Shown: in pieces, positions 1-8,728 of the stretch | Layout: each line of letters opens with the position of its first letter | Position numbering within the stretch: position 1 is the stretch's first letter | NCBI GenBank assembly: GCA_017859745.1 | Contig: JAFMML010000001.1 | Location: 45,557-92,357, forward strand | Source of the DNA: Planctomycetota bacterium | Lineage (GTDB): Bacteria; Planctomycetota; Phycisphaerae; Phycisphaerales; SM1A02 | Direction of reading: 5' to 3' | DNA: 46,801 nucleotides | The notes under the pieces: generated by a model | Seen by the model: the letters and a program-made list of their open reading frames with translations, nothing else | What the model was told of the DNA's origin: nothing | Databases searched by the model: none | Made by a program: the position numbers and the translations under genes

Positions 1-89
1 GGCCCTTCGGTGGAAGTCGATCCAGCAGGAAGCTCGTCGCAGGACAGGTCAGGTCGACAGGACCGTCCGAAGGCTTGCGCGGGTCTGGT

Positions 90-323
90 TCAGCCGCCGT
101 CGGCCGCGGGTCGGATCGAGCCCACGACCGGCGGTGCGTCCGCATGGGGACTCGAGGCGATCTGCTCGGCCACCTCGCGCCGGTGGACTTCCACCTCGCG
201 GGGGAACTCGAAGGCGACGCGAACTCGGTCCCCCTTGATCTGGGCGATTCGCACCACGCCAAGCGGGGAGCCGGGGTTGCCGATGACGACTTCTTCGCCC
301 TCGCGTCGTGTGATCACGAGCAT
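90..323 (-). CDS. csrA: CsrA/RsmA carbon storage regulator
   Basis: CsrA is a small dimeric RNA-binding protein that binds GGA motifs in mRNA leaders and changes translation or stability. The 77-residue product starts MLVITRREGEEVVIG, the family's hallmark N terminus, and has the later motif PREVEVHRREV, which holds the RNA-binding Arg. The tail after residue 55 is longer than in E. coli CsrA (61 aa), is Pro/Ala-rich and looks disordered. I chose the ATG at 321-323 because the family begins at MLV and a GGAG lies 9 nt upstream. The open frame extends 8 codons further but those residues are not family-like. No fliW or flagellar gene is visible next to it. Family assignment is firm; its targets are unknown. 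Confidence 0.93.
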   Translation of the reverse strand: MLVITRREGEEVVIGNPGSPLGVVRIAQIKGDRVRVAFEFPREVEVHRREVAEQIASSPHADAPPVVGSIRPAADGG

Positions 324-521
324 CGTTCGAATCTCCAACGCTCCCAAGGACCGAGAACCACCGAACGTCCGGGAGTCCTCGCCATGAGTGTAGCCGCCTC
401 GGAGAACGTACCCCCGTTTCCGGGCCGCGAGAACCGAGAACTCCAGAATCGGCTGCGGATCGGGGCCTTGGGCATGATTCTCAAGTCCATGCCTGGCAGA
501 GGCTTGGAGAATCGATGCGAG

Positions 522-779
522 TCAGGCTCCAGCGGCCACCACGGACGTCACCTCGGGAACGGCCTCGAAGGACCGTTCGATGAACTGCCGGAGGGTGATT
601 TCGGCAGAGGGGCAACCGACGCAGGCCCCGAGGAATCGAACCGTCAGCACTCCTCCCTCGAAGCAGACGGCCTCGAGATCTCCTCCGTCGGCCTGGATCG
701 CCGGGCGGATCGCCTCCAGAACCTCACGCACCGCCTCGGGCAGGTCGGGCGTTCGGGCATCGGTCGCGTCTGCGTTCAC
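522..779 (-). CDS. NifU C-terminal-domain (Nfu-type) Fe-S scaffold protein
   Basis: Nfu-type proteins carry or deliver [4Fe-4S] clusters to apo-enzymes in the cytoplasm. The 85-residue product is essentially one NifU C-terminal domain, with IRPAIQADGGDLEAV followed by the cluster motif GACVGCPSAEITL (CxxC). I chose the GTG at 777-779 because CCAGGAG lies 8 nt upstream; the same frame stays open to a TTG at 854 without added family similarity. It sits 198 bp upstream of csrA on the same strand, and the symporter stop lies about 100 bp upstream of it. Fe-S client enzymes in this window include QueG, IspH and RlmN, but a link to them is only inference. It could equally be called NfuA-like, though it lacks an A-type N-terminal domain. 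Confidence 0.88.
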   Translation of the reverse strand: MNADATDARTPDLPEAVREVLEAIRPAIQADGGDLEAVCFEGGVLTVRFLGACVGCPSAEITLRQFIERSFEAVPEVTSVVAAGA

Positions 780-881
780 CAGAACGACTCCTGGGGGGCG
801 ATGGAACTCTCGAGCGCGCCGCCAGCTGGCGCTTCGGATCCCCCCGCGGGGCAACGGTAGTCCCCATGGGGCGACGGCGAC

Positions 882-2234
882 TCAGGTGGCTGCGGCGACG
901 GCGTCGTCGGTCTCCTCGTCGGGGGCATCGTCCGGCGCGATCTGGGTGATGATCCTGGCGCCGACGGCGTCGCCCCAGACGTTCACGGTGGTGCGACACA
1001 TGTCGAGGATGCGATCGACGCCCAGCAGGATGCCGATCGCGGACAGGGGCAACTGAGCGTCGCCTCGACCGGCAAGGCTGGTGTTCACGGCGGTGATCAC
1101 GATGACCATGGTGACGAGGCCGGCGCTCGGAATGCCGGCGGCGCCGACCGCCGCGAGCGTCGCGGTGATGACCACCACCACCAGTTCGGTGAACGACAGG
1201 TCGATGCCGAACAACTGGAACAGGAACACGACCGCCACGGCCTCGTAGAGCGCCGTCCCGTCCATGTTGATCGTGGATCCCAGCGGCAGCACGAATCCCG
1301 ACGCCCGCTTGGAGCAGCCCGCCTCGTCCTGGGCGGTCTCGAGCGTCACCGGCAGGGTCGCCGAACTCGAATCGGTGCCGAAGGCCGTCAAGAGGGCCCG
1401 CTTCATCCGCCACATGAACCGGAACGGAGATATCCGAGTGAAGACCCAGAGCACGATCGGCAGCACCACGAACGCGTGGATCGCGAGTCCCACGAAGACC
1501 GTGAACATGTACTTGGACATCGGGCCGTAGATCTCGTCGATGCCGATGCGTCCGACGGTCCCGGCCACGAGCAGCAGCACGCCGATGGGGGTGATCCAGA
1601 TCACCCAGCGGATGAGCCGCATCATCGCGTCGAACAGCGAGGCGATGCCGCGGATCGCGGGCGTCGCTGCGCTGCCGCCCGCCGCGAGGGCCAGGCCGAG
1701 AGCCAACGAGAAGACGATGACGCCAAGCGGCCGCACCGCGACCATGTCCGCGAAGACGTTGGCTGGAATCAACTGGTCGAGGATGCTCGACCAGGCGCCG
1801 CCCATGCCCATCTCGGACGCCTGATCGATCCGGCCCTTCAGCACATCGGCGCCGGCGAACGCGGACTCGCCGCTGACCCGAAGCTGCTCGGCGGTCGTTG
1901 CATCGAGCCCGACGCCGGGCCCGATGGAGGTGACCAGCACGGCGCCGAGAATCACGGCCGCAAGCATCGTCGCCAGGTAGTAGACCAGGGTGGCTCCGCC
2001 GATCACTCCGAGGCGGGAGGGATCTCCGATCGAGGTGACGCCGACGAGCACGCTGAGCATGACGATCGGGATCACCAGCAGCTTCAGCGGCCGGATCAGC
2101 ACCAGATCGCCCCAGTTCATCATCGCCGCGGCGACGTCGAGGGCGTCGTTTCGGTGGAGCACCTCGCCGAGGATCGCGCCCGCGACGAGGCCGAGAAGGA
2201 TGAGGACCGTCAACAGGCCGCCGGCTCGATGCAT
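882..2234 (-). CDS. Dicarboxylate/amino acid:cation symporter (DAACS, GltP/DctA type)
   Basis: This inner-membrane carrier couples uptake of glutamate, aspartate or C4-dicarboxylates to Na+ or H+. The 450-residue protein is almost entirely hydrophobic helices and carries the family signatures in order: a serine-rich DSSSATLPVT hairpin, STINMDGTALYEAV (the NMDGT cation site), a second re-entrant AAGIPSAGLV, and DRILDMCRTTVNVWGD near the C terminus. Length is normal for the family. The ATG at 2232-2234 has no Shine-Dalgarno sequence but lies exactly 6 nt after a TAGGCT box, suggesting a leaderless mRNA. The aspS stop lies 48 bp upstream on the same strand. The substrate cannot be read from the sequence with confidence. 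Confidence 0.92.
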   Translation of the reverse strand: MHRAGGLLTVLILLGLVAGAILGEVLHRNDALDVAAAMMNWGDLVLIRPLKLLVIPIVMLSVLVGVTSIGDPSRLGVIGGATLVYYLATMLAAVILGAVLVTSIGPGVGLDATTAEQLRVSGESAFAGADVLKGRIDQASEMGMGGAWSSILDQLIPANVFADMVAVRPLGVIVFSLALGLALAAGGSAATPAIRGIASLFDAMMRLIRWVIWITPIGVLLLVAGTVGRIGIDEIYGPMSKYMFTVFVGLAIHAFVVLPIVLWVFTRISPFRFMWRMKRALLTAFGTDSSSATLPVTLETAQDEAGCSKRASGFVLPLGSTINMDGTALYEAVAVVFLFQLFGIDLSFTELVVVVITATLAAVGAAGIPSAGLVTMVIVITAVNTSLAGRGDAQLPLSAIGILLGVDRILDMCRTTVNVWGDAVGARIITQIAPDDAPDEETDDAVAAAT

Positions 2235-2240
2235 GTGGAG

Positions 2241-2246
2241 AGCCTA
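2241..2246 (-). promoter_or_regulatory. TAGGCT -10 box placed for a leaderless symporter mRNA
   Basis: On the minus strand TAGGCT is followed by 6 nt and then the ATG of the symporter. There is no GGAG-like site in between. Five other genes in the window have the same TANNNT-N6-start arrangement. Confidence 0.5.
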
Positions 2247-2282
2247 GCGGCAGGGGAAGATCGCCTCAAAGTCGGCGACCGC

Positions 2283-4091
2283 TCACGACTCGCCGGCGAG
2301 GTCGATGCCGAGCTCCTTCAACTGGGCCGCGTCGATCGCGGAGGGCGCGTCGCAGAGGAGATCTCCGCCGCTCTGGGTCTTCGGGAACGCGATCACGTCG
2401 CGAATGTTCTCGGTTCCGGCCAGATGCATGACCAGACGATCGAGACCGAAGGCGATCCCCCCGTGCGGGGGCGCACCGTGACGCAACGCCCGCAGCAGGA
2501 AGCCGAACTTGCTCTCGGCCTCCTCCGCCGAGAGCCCGATCAGCTCGAAGACCTTCTCCTGGATCGCCTGCTGGTGGATGCGGATCGACCCGCCCGCGAT
2601 CTCGGAGCCGTTGACGACGAGGTCGTATCCGGCCGAGAGGCAGTTGCCGGGATCGCTCTCCAGCAGCGGGGCCTGACCCGGAAGCGGAGCGGTGAAGGGG
2701 TGATGCAGCGCGACCCAGCGTTCCTCGTCCTCGTCGAACTCGAACATCGGGAAGTCCACCACCCACAGGAACTCCCATCGCGATTCGTCGATCTGGCCCA
2801 GCTCCCGGCCGAGCTTCAGGCGGACCTCGCCGAGCGCCTTGCAGACCGTCTCCCAGCGCCCCGGACCGAAGACCACGAGGTCGCCGGTCTCGAGCCCGAG
2901 GCGTTCACGCAATGGTGCCTCGATCGGCGCGAGGAACTTCGCGATGCCGGTCTCGAAGCCCTGTTCGGCGACCTTGGTGGTGGGAAGTCCGCCCAGGCCG
3001 AAGCCCTTCGCGAACTCGGTGAGCGCGTCGATCTGCTTTCGGGTGAGCGACGCGGCGCCGCCGGGAACCCGCATCGCCTTCACCACGCCCTTCCGGCCGC
3101 GGTGCTCGGCGGCGAGGGCGTCGCGAAACACCCCGAACTCGGTCTGCGCCGCGAGGTCGTCGAGATCGACCAGCTCCAGACCGAACCGCAGATCGGGGCG
3201 ATCGATGCCGTAGCGGTTCATGGCGTCCGCCCAGCTCATGCGGACGAGCTCGGGAACCTCGACGTCGAGGATCTCCTTCCACAGGCGCCGCACGAAGCCA
3301 CCGACGATCTCGAGCACCTCGTCTCGATCGGTGAAGCTGAGTTCGAGATCGATCTGGCTGAACTCCGCCTGTCGATCGGCGCGGGGATCCTCGTCCCGCA
3401 GGCAGCGGCAGATCTGCATGTAGCGATCGCAGCCGGCGACCATCAGGATCTGCTTGAAGAGCTGAGGACTCTGCGGCAGGGCGTAGAACTCGCCGCGGTG
3501 CAGCCTCGCCGGCACCACGAAGTCCCGCGCGCCCTCCGGCGTCGATCGGATCAGGAGCGGCGTCTCGACCTCGAGGAACCCGCGATCCTGGAAGTGCTCT
3601 CGAGCGAGTCGCGTGACCCGCGACCGCAGCCCCAGGATCGACTGCATGCGTGGCCGACGAAGATCGATGTGGCGATTGCGAAGGCGGACCTCCTCGTCCA
3701 TCCTCGCGGCCTCCTCGTCGTCGGGGAGGATCGGCGGATGGTCGGCACGGTTGAGAATCGCGACCTCCGAGGCGGCGATCTCGATGCCGCCGGTCGCGAG
3801 ACGGGGGTTCGCGCCGCCGGCGCGAGGCCGCACCACCCCCCGCAGGATCACCACGTCCTCGCGGCGGAGGCTTCGGGCGATCCGCATCGACTCGCTCTCC
3901 CCGTCTCCGTCGGGCGTCGCCTCGACCACCGCCTGAGTGATGCCGCTGCGGTCGCGGAGGTCGATGAAGACCAGGCCACGTCCCTGATCCCGGGTGACAT
4001 CGACCCACCCCGCGAGCACGACTTCGGTGCCGGCATCGGTCTCGCGAAGTTCGCCGCAGCGATGGGTACGTCGTTGGTGCTCGAGGGTCAT
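2283..4091 (-). CDS. aspS: Aspartate--tRNA ligase (bacterial type)
   Basis: AspS charges tRNA-Asp with aspartate in the cytoplasm. The 602-residue length fits the bacterial form. The N-terminal OB-fold anticodon domain includes GWVDVTRDQG and FIDLRDRSG. The class II core has ALPQSPQLFKQ, then CLRDEDPRADRQAEFSQID (motif 2) and GIAFGLDRLVMH (motif 3), with the bacteria-specific GAD-type insertion around residues 300-420. I chose the ATG at 4089-4091 because similarity begins just after it and GGAG lies 5 nt upstream; the frame stays open much further but that is spurious. In E. coli AspRS the RDLG loop of the anticodon domain has Leu, while non-discriminating enzymes often have His; here it is Gln (residue 36). 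It is divergent from lpxB across 138 bp. Confidence 0.97.
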   Translation of the reverse strand: MTLEHQRRTHRCGELRETDAGTEVVLAGWVDVTRDQGRGLVFIDLRDRSGITQAVVEATPDGDGESESMRIARSLRREDVVILRGVVRPRAGGANPRLATGGIEIAASEVAILNRADHPPILPDDEEAARMDEEVRLRNRHIDLRRPRMQSILGLRSRVTRLAREHFQDRGFLEVETPLLIRSTPEGARDFVVPARLHRGEFYALPQSPQLFKQILMVAGCDRYMQICRCLRDEDPRADRQAEFSQIDLELSFTDRDEVLEIVGGFVRRLWKEILDVEVPELVRMSWADAMNRYGIDRPDLRFGLELVDLDDLAAQTEFGVFRDALAAEHRGRKGVVKAMRVPGGAASLTRKQIDALTEFAKGFGLGGLPTTKVAEQGFETGIAKFLAPIEAPLRERLGLETGDLVVFGPGRWETVCKALGEVRLKLGRELGQIDESRWEFLWVVDFPMFEFDEDEERWVALHHPFTAPLPGQAPLLESDPGNCLSAGYDLVVNGSEIAGGSIRIHQQAIQEKVFELIGLSAEEAESKFGFLLRALRHGAPPHGGIAFGLDRLVMHLAGTENIRDVIAFPKTQSGGDLLCDAPSAIDAAQLKELGIDLAGES

Positions 4092-4229
4092 GGGGGCTCC
4101 GGGCGCGGACGGGAAGTCGATCGGAGGATATCGGCAGCGGCGGCGGGGTCGCTCGTTGCACGCCGCGATCGGTATTCTCGCATTCCCATCCCGGGGTGCC
4201 GTCCGCCCCACGCCTCGTGGATCCATCCG

Positions 4230-5438
4230 GTGACCGATCTCCCCTCCAACGCCGACGACTCCGGAGCCGCTTCGGCCGCAGCGCCGGGAGCCATCCTGTT
4301 CACGGCGTTCGAACCCAGTGGAGACGCCCACGCGGCGCCGGTCGTCGCCAGGCTGCGCGAGCTCGCGCCGGACCGTCCGATCTACGCCTGGGGAGGCGCG
4401 AGGATGGCCGAGGCTGGGGCCGAGGTCGTCGAGCAGACCGCCGGCGACGGGGTGATCGCCCTGCCGAGCGCGGGACGGATCCGGCGCTTCATGGGCGAGA
4501 TGCGACGCATCGAGACCTTCGCCGCTCGAAACCGGGTGGTGCTGCACATTCCCGTCGACTCGCCCGCGGCGAACACGCCGCTGGCGAAGCGACTCCGTGC
4601 GTCGGGAAGTCGCGTGGTGAACCTCGTGGCGCCGCAGTACTGGGCGTGGGGGCCCTGGCGTCGGCGCAAGCTTCAAGCGATCACCGACCTCGTCCTCTGC
4701 CTGCTTCCCTTCGAGGAGGCGTGGTTTCGAGAGCGGGGGATTCCCGCGAAGTTCGTCGGCCATCCGGTGATCAACCGGAGTCTGGATCGCCCCGATCTGG
4801 AGCGTCGGGCCGCGGAGCTGCCGCGGGGCCGTCCTCGCCTGCTGATCCTGCCGGGCAGTCGCAGCAAGGAGATCCGTTCGAACCTGTCGTTCCTGCTTGG
4901 GGCCTTCTCCGAACTGCAGGCCCGCCACCGGGGCATGTCGGGCATCGTCGCCGCCGCGAGCCGGGAGATCGCCGAGGAGATCAGGCGGCGTCATCCCTCG
5001 ATGCCCACCGGACTGCACGTGATCAACGTGGGCGCCGGAGACGGGAACGCCATGCTCGATGCGTCGATCCTCTGGAGCGATGTCGCTCTGACGGTCTCGG
5101 GCACGGTCAGCCTCGATGTGGCCCGGCAGGCCAGGCCCATGGTCGGGATCTACCGGACCGGGCCGCTGGGCGTGCTCGTCGGCAACGTCATGCTGACCAT
5201 TCCGGATCGACTGCTTCCGAACATCCTCGCGGGCGAGCGAATCGTCCCGGAGTTCGTGCCCTACTGCGGCGGCGTCGGAAAGGTCGTCGACGCGGTCGAG
5301 AGCTACCTCAAGGACTCGCGGGTGGCTGCGGAGACGCAGGCGTCGTTGAAGCGGGTGCTGTCGACCTTCTCCGGCCACGACTTCGCGCAGGAGTCGGCCG
5401 AGGCGATCCTCGAGCTGCTCGAACGCGGCGGACGCTGA
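4230..5438 (+). CDS. lpxB: Lipid-A-disaccharide synthase (LpxB-like, GT19)
   Basis: LpxB joins UDP-2,3-diacylglucosamine and lipid X to give the lipid A disaccharide at the inner face of the inner membrane. The 402-residue product has the N-terminal motif FTAFEPSGDAH (residues 24-34; family G-E-x-S-G-D), VAPQYWAWGPWRRRK, the hinge signature KFVGHPVIN, LLILPGSRSKEI and SGTVSLDVA (family SGTATLE). Similarity is clear but divergent, as expected outside Proteobacteria. The GTG at 4230 is the best start in frame, giving an Ala/Asp-rich leader of about 20 residues; the ribosome site is weak. A TATTCT box at about 4171 could be its promoter. Together with kdsB it shows that this organism makes an LPS-type outer membrane. 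No other lpx genes are in the window. Confidence 0.87.
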   Translation: MTDLPSNADDSGAASAAAPGAILFTAFEPSGDAHAAPVVARLRELAPDRPIYAWGGARMAEAGAEVVEQTAGDGVIALPSAGRIRRFMGEMRRIETFAARNRVVLHIPVDSPAANTPLAKRLRASGSRVVNLVAPQYWAWGPWRRRKLQAITDLVLCLLPFEEAWFRERGIPAKFVGHPVINRSLDRPDLERRAAELPRGRPRLLILPGSRSKEIRSNLSFLLGAFSELQARHRGMSGIVAAASREIAEEIRRRHPSMPTGLHVINVGAGDGNAMLDASILWSDVALTVSGTVSLDVARQARPMVGIYRTGPLGVLVGNVMLTIPDRLLPNILAGERIVPEFVPYCGGVGKVVDAVESYLKDSRVAAETQASLKRVLSTFSGHDFAQESAEAILELLERGGR

Positions 5439-5464
5439 ACCGCGATTCCATCCACCGCAAGACG

Positions 5465-5495
5465 CACATCGCCCCGCACGAGACGGGGCGATGTG
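5465..5495. terminator. Hairpin between convergent lpxB and alanine symporter genes
   Basis: CACATCGCCCC and its exact reverse complement GGGGCGATGTG form an 11-bp stem with a 9-nt loop. It begins 27 nt after the lpxB stop and lies 74 nt past the 3' end of the minus-strand symporter gene. No T-run follows on either side, so it is a plausible but not canonical terminator for both genes. Confidence 0.55.
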
Positions 5496-5568
5496 GAGAG
5501 ACGAGGTGGATCGCCTTCGCGGTGCCGCAAGAGGACTCCGGCGGCGAATCCGGCGGAAGGAGCGACGT

Positions 5569-7353
5569 CTACTTGACGTCCTTGCCCTCGACCACGTCGC
5601 TCACCGGCGGATACGAGTGCCCGGACATCTCGCCCGCCTTCAATCGCCGCACGTAGTCGTGGTAGGCCCGCATCGCCATCGGCCCGAAGACGAGCATGAT
5701 CGGGATGTTGGCCCACAGCATCACGCCGGTTCCCAGCGCCGTGAGCGCGTCGAGTTCGGCATCGGTCGCGATGAGTCCGGGGATGGTCGCCACCAGCACC
5801 GCCAGGCAGTAGATCAGCTTGTAGGGGACCACCGCCCAGCCGCCGAACAGGAAGTTGGTCGCCTGTTCGCCGTAGTAGCTCCACGAGATGATCGTCGAGA
5901 TCGCGAAGAGCCACGAGGCGAGGGTGACCACCCACATGCCCATGCCCGGAATCGCCCGGTCGAACGCGTAGCCGGTCAGACTGGATCCCGGAAGGCTCAT
6001 GTGGATGCCCGGGCCGTCGAGCGTGGGCTTCTCCGCCGAGTCGTAGGGATCCCAATCGATCTCGAGTGCATCGCCCGCGCCGGCCACGACCGTGCCGAGC
6101 AGGCGATGCAGGTCGCGTCCGGTGTTGTCGTCGAGCGATCCCCTGACCACCACGAAGATCGGGTCGTTGACCCTCCAGACGTTGCTGATCTCCTGCTCGT
6201 CCTTGGACTTCGCCGGAAGCGCCGTCGTGGCGGGCACCCACTCGTCCGCGATCGCATTGCCCTCCTCGTCGAGGGCCTGGACGATGCCCGGAGTCTCCGG
6301 GAACTCGGCGGCGGGAGGACGGTTCCAGGCACCGGAACTGATCACCACGAGCGCGGTGATCGTGCAGACCACGAGGGTGTCGATGAACGGCTCGAGACCA
6401 GCGACCACGCCTTCCCGGACCGGCTCGTCGGTCTTGGCGGCGCTGTGGGCGATCGGCGCCGACCCCTGGCCGGCTTCGTTGGAGAACAGTGCCCGCTTCA
6501 TCCCCCAGAGAAAGGCGTACCCGAAGGTTCCGCCGAGGAAGGCGCCCTCGGGATTCACGCTCTCTCCACCGAGGAACGAGGGCAGCCCGCTCATCACGAT
6601 CATCCGCAGCATCGCCGGGATGTTCTGGACCTCCATGACCAGCACGGCGAGGGCGCCGAGCAGGTAGAGGCCGCACATGAACGGCACGAGGCGTCCGGTG
6701 ACGGCGCCGATCCGCTTGATGCCGCCGATGATGACCGCGCCCACGATCAGCGTCAGCACGATGCCCACGGCGATCGGGGGGACGTTCGGGGCGTAGGTTG
6801 CGGTGATCTTCGCGACGTTCCAAGCCTGGAACATGTTGCCGCCGGTGATCGTCGAGATCATCACGGTGACGCAGAAGATCGCGCCGAGGAGCCAGCCCAG
6901 CGGCGCGAGCCCAGGCGAGATCTTCTCGAAGCCGCGGCGGCACACCCACATCGGACCACCGCGAGGGTTGTCCGGATCGCTGGTGTCGCGGAACAGCATG
7001 GACTGCGTCACTTCGGTGAGCTTCAGTGCCATGCCCACGACGCCGACCACCCACATCCAGAAGACGGCGCCGGGGCCGCCGAGCGAGACCGCGACCGCGA
7101 CGCCGGCGATGTTGCCCAGGCCGACCGTGCCCGAGAGCGCCGTGGACAGGGCCTGAAAGTGGTTGATGGCTCCGGGATCGTCCTTGGAGTCGTACTTGCC
7201 GCGGACCACCGCGAAGCCGTGGGTGAGCGCCCGATACTGGCTGAAGCCCGACCAGACCGTGAAGAGGATGCCCGTGGCGAGCACCGCGTACAGCACCGTG
7301 TCGTGCCAGAGGACGGTGTTGATCGCTTCGAGCGCGTGGTTGAATGCATCCAT
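5569..7353 (-). CDS. Alanine/glycine:cation symporter (AGCS, AlsT type) with extra soluble insertion
   Basis: AGCS proteins import alanine or glycine with Na+ or H+ across the inner membrane. Diagnostic motifs are SGTVGLGNIAGVAVAVSLGG near residue 75, NEAGQGSAPIAHSAA (Na+ site) around residue 295, and ISTIISWSYYGEQ after residue 480. The protein is 594 residues, while typical members are about 450-500. The surplus is an insertion of about 120 residues (roughly 338-460) between two helices, where canonical members have a short loop; it is hydrophilic and acidic and probably forms a domain outside the membrane. The start ATG at 7351-7353 has AGGA about 12 nt upstream. The gene is convergent with lpxB. 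Confidence 0.92.
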   Translation of the reverse strand: MDAFNHALEAINTVLWHDTVLYAVLATGILFTVWSGFSQYRALTHGFAVVRGKYDSKDDPGAINHFQALSTALSGTVGLGNIAGVAVAVSLGGPGAVFWMWVVGVVGMALKLTEVTQSMLFRDTSDPDNPRGGPMWVCRRGFEKISPGLAPLGWLLGAIFCVTVMISTITGGNMFQAWNVAKITATYAPNVPPIAVGIVLTLIVGAVIIGGIKRIGAVTGRLVPFMCGLYLLGALAVLVMEVQNIPAMLRMIVMSGLPSFLGGESVNPEGAFLGGTFGYAFLWGMKRALFSNEAGQGSAPIAHSAAKTDEPVREGVVAGLEPFIDTLVVCTITALVVISSGAWNRPPAAEFPETPGIVQALDEEGNAIADEWVPATTALPAKSKDEQEISNVWRVNDPIFVVVRGSLDDNTGRDLHRLLGTVVAGAGDALEIDWDPYDSAEKPTLDGPGIHMSLPGSSLTGYAFDRAIPGMGMWVVTLASWLFAISTIISWSYYGEQATNFLFGGWAVVPYKLIYCLAVLVATIPGLIATDAELDALTALGTGVMLWANIPIMLVFGPMAMRAYHDYVRRLKAGEMSGHSYPPVSDVVEGKDVK

Positions 7354-7688
7354 GGGGTCGTGGTTCCTCGGAGTGGGTGGTCGAGCTCGTTTCGGTGGGG
7401 TCGAGGGGCGACTCGCGCTGCGGGCGGCAGCCGCGGCGGGGCGGTCGACGGATCAGGCGGGAAGGATCGCGGCGCGCGAGGCGACGTGGGGCGAGGTCGG
7501 AGGACTCGGAGCTGTCGCCGGCCGGAAATCCGACCGGCTTCGGGTGGGACCCGTGACTCGCATGCGCTCGGCTCCAGGGCGGTCGTGTCGGTCCGGCGGA
7601 CTATACCCAAACACATGGGGACCTCCCGCGAGGCCGGGATGCCGACTCGGCGGAGGGTTTCGGGCCCGCCGGTCGCTACCATCGCCCC
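7354..7688. other. Intergenic region between divergent genes
   Basis: The 335-bp gap between the alanine symporter (minus) and the hypothetical gene (plus) holds no convincing gene; frames crossing it are GC-rich shadows. It contains the TACCAT box of the plus-strand gene at 7677-7682 and a possible minus-strand -10 hexamer, TATAGT (complement of 7600-7605), without a recognisable -35. No clear hairpin was found. Confidence 0.5.
7677..7682 (+). promoter_or_regulatory. TACCAT -10 box placed for a leaderless mRNA
   Basis: TACCAT is followed by the 6-nt spacer CGCCCC and the GTG at 7689. No Shine-Dalgarno sequence is present, so this fits the leaderless pattern seen at other genes here. Confidence 0.5.
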
Positions 7689-8693
7689 GTGCGTCACTTC
7701 CGCGTCGATCCAGGACTCCAGCGCCAGACGGTCGGCGGCTTCGAGTTGCCGCTCGGCATCGAGGCCGAGGGCCTCCCGACTCCGCGCGAGGGATACCTCG
7801 TCGGCTTCCGCGAGGGCGAGGAGGAGGATCCCGACACCTACGTCTTCGAGGCGACGGTCTCGCATCCCCGCCTGCGGGCTCTGGTCCGCGACGCGCTGGA
7901 CCTGCTCCCGGGCGAGGTCCGCGGCATCCTCGAGGTCGAGTCGCTCGATGCCTATCGCACCATCGACGTCCACCTCGGCATCGAACCGATCGATCGCGAC
8001 GACCTCCTCGCCGACTACGCGGAGTTCGAGGAGATCGTGCTCGAGGATCCATCGATCGGCCTCGGCGCCAACGCCGACGAGCCGTTCGTGGAGGTCTTTC
8101 TCGACGCCTGGAAGACGCTCGTCGTCGAGGTTCCGGTCGAGCTGAAGTCGACCGTCGAGGCGATGCTGGAACGCCATGGCCTGGCCGAGGTCGACGAGAC
8201 CTGGCCCGAGGATCCCGACGGCTCGCTGTACGGATCGGTCCGCGTGCGACCCGTGCTGAGGGTCGACGATGAACAGGATCCCAACATCGACGAGCTGGTG
8301 CTGCAGTTGCGGGAGCGCTGGTTGCTCGAACTCGACATCGATCCGTCCCGGAACGTCGACGAGCAGGGCGTCGATCTGGGAGCCACGCTCTGGCATGCCA
8401 TCGTGATGGTCGCGCCGGTCGATCCGGAGGCCGGAGGTGGGGCGTACGTCGATCTCTGGGCGACCGCGGCAAGTCTGATGGAGATGGAGCAGTTGATCGA
8501 CGAGACCCTCGACCAGCATGGCGAGTGGCTGTTCGACGGCATCTATTCGATGGAACGGGTCGCGTTCGACGAGCGTCCCGACGCGCTCGCCGAACTTCCC
8601 ATGCGGGGCCGCGACAGCATGGTGCATCTGGTCTCGATCGACCGCTGGGAAGGCGAGCCGGAGTCGGGTCTCGAGCCGCCGCGGCGGTCCTGA
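7689..8693 (+). CDS. Acidic hypothetical protein, 334 aa
   Basis: I do not recognise this family. The product is soluble and strongly acidic (many Asp/Glu, runs such as REGEEEDPD), has no signal peptide, membrane segment or cysteine cluster, and seems to alternate beta-strand-like hydrophobic stretches with acidic loops. The second half holds LWHAIVMVAPVDPEAGGGAY and FDGIYSMERVAFDERP. Codon use with strong GC third positions over the whole length supports real coding. The GTG start has a TACCAT box 6 nt upstream and no Shine-Dalgarno. The stop is 35 nt before the first YkgJ-like gene, so the three genes may be one transcript. Confidence 0.72.
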   Translation: MRHFRVDPGLQRQTVGGFELPLGIEAEGLPTPREGYLVGFREGEEEDPDTYVFEATVSHPRLRALVRDALDLLPGEVRGILEVESLDAYRTIDVHLGIEPIDRDDLLADYAEFEEIVLEDPSIGLGANADEPFVEVFLDAWKTLVVEVPVELKSTVEAMLERHGLAEVDETWPEDPDGSLYGSVRVRPVLRVDDEQDPNIDELVLQLRERWLLELDIDPSRNVDEQGVDLGATLWHAIVMVAPVDPEAGGGAYVDLWATAASLMEMEQLIDETLDQHGEWLFDGIYSMERVAFDERPDALAELPMRGRDSMVHLVSIDRWEGEPESGLEPPRRS

Positions 8694-8728
8694 GCGGCCC
8701 GGTCGAGAGACGACGAACGAGAGCACCC

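Noticed and set aside
1-89. A gene in the first 89 bases
   Set aside because: Only short shadow frames are present. Nothing there resembles a gene end, although a truncated gene running off the edge cannot be fully excluded.
1476-4229. Very long plus-strand frame leading into lpxB (about 900 additional codons)
   Set aside because: It runs antisense to the symporter and aspS, is a low-complexity Asp/Arg/His/Glu-rich translation with no family similarity, and is a typical GC-rich shadow. Only the part from 4230 is LpxB.
7600-7605. TATAGT hexamer on the minus strand as promoter of the alanine symporter
   Set aside because: It lies about 250 nt from the start codon with no recognisable -35 partner. 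Kept only as a remark in the intergenic entry.
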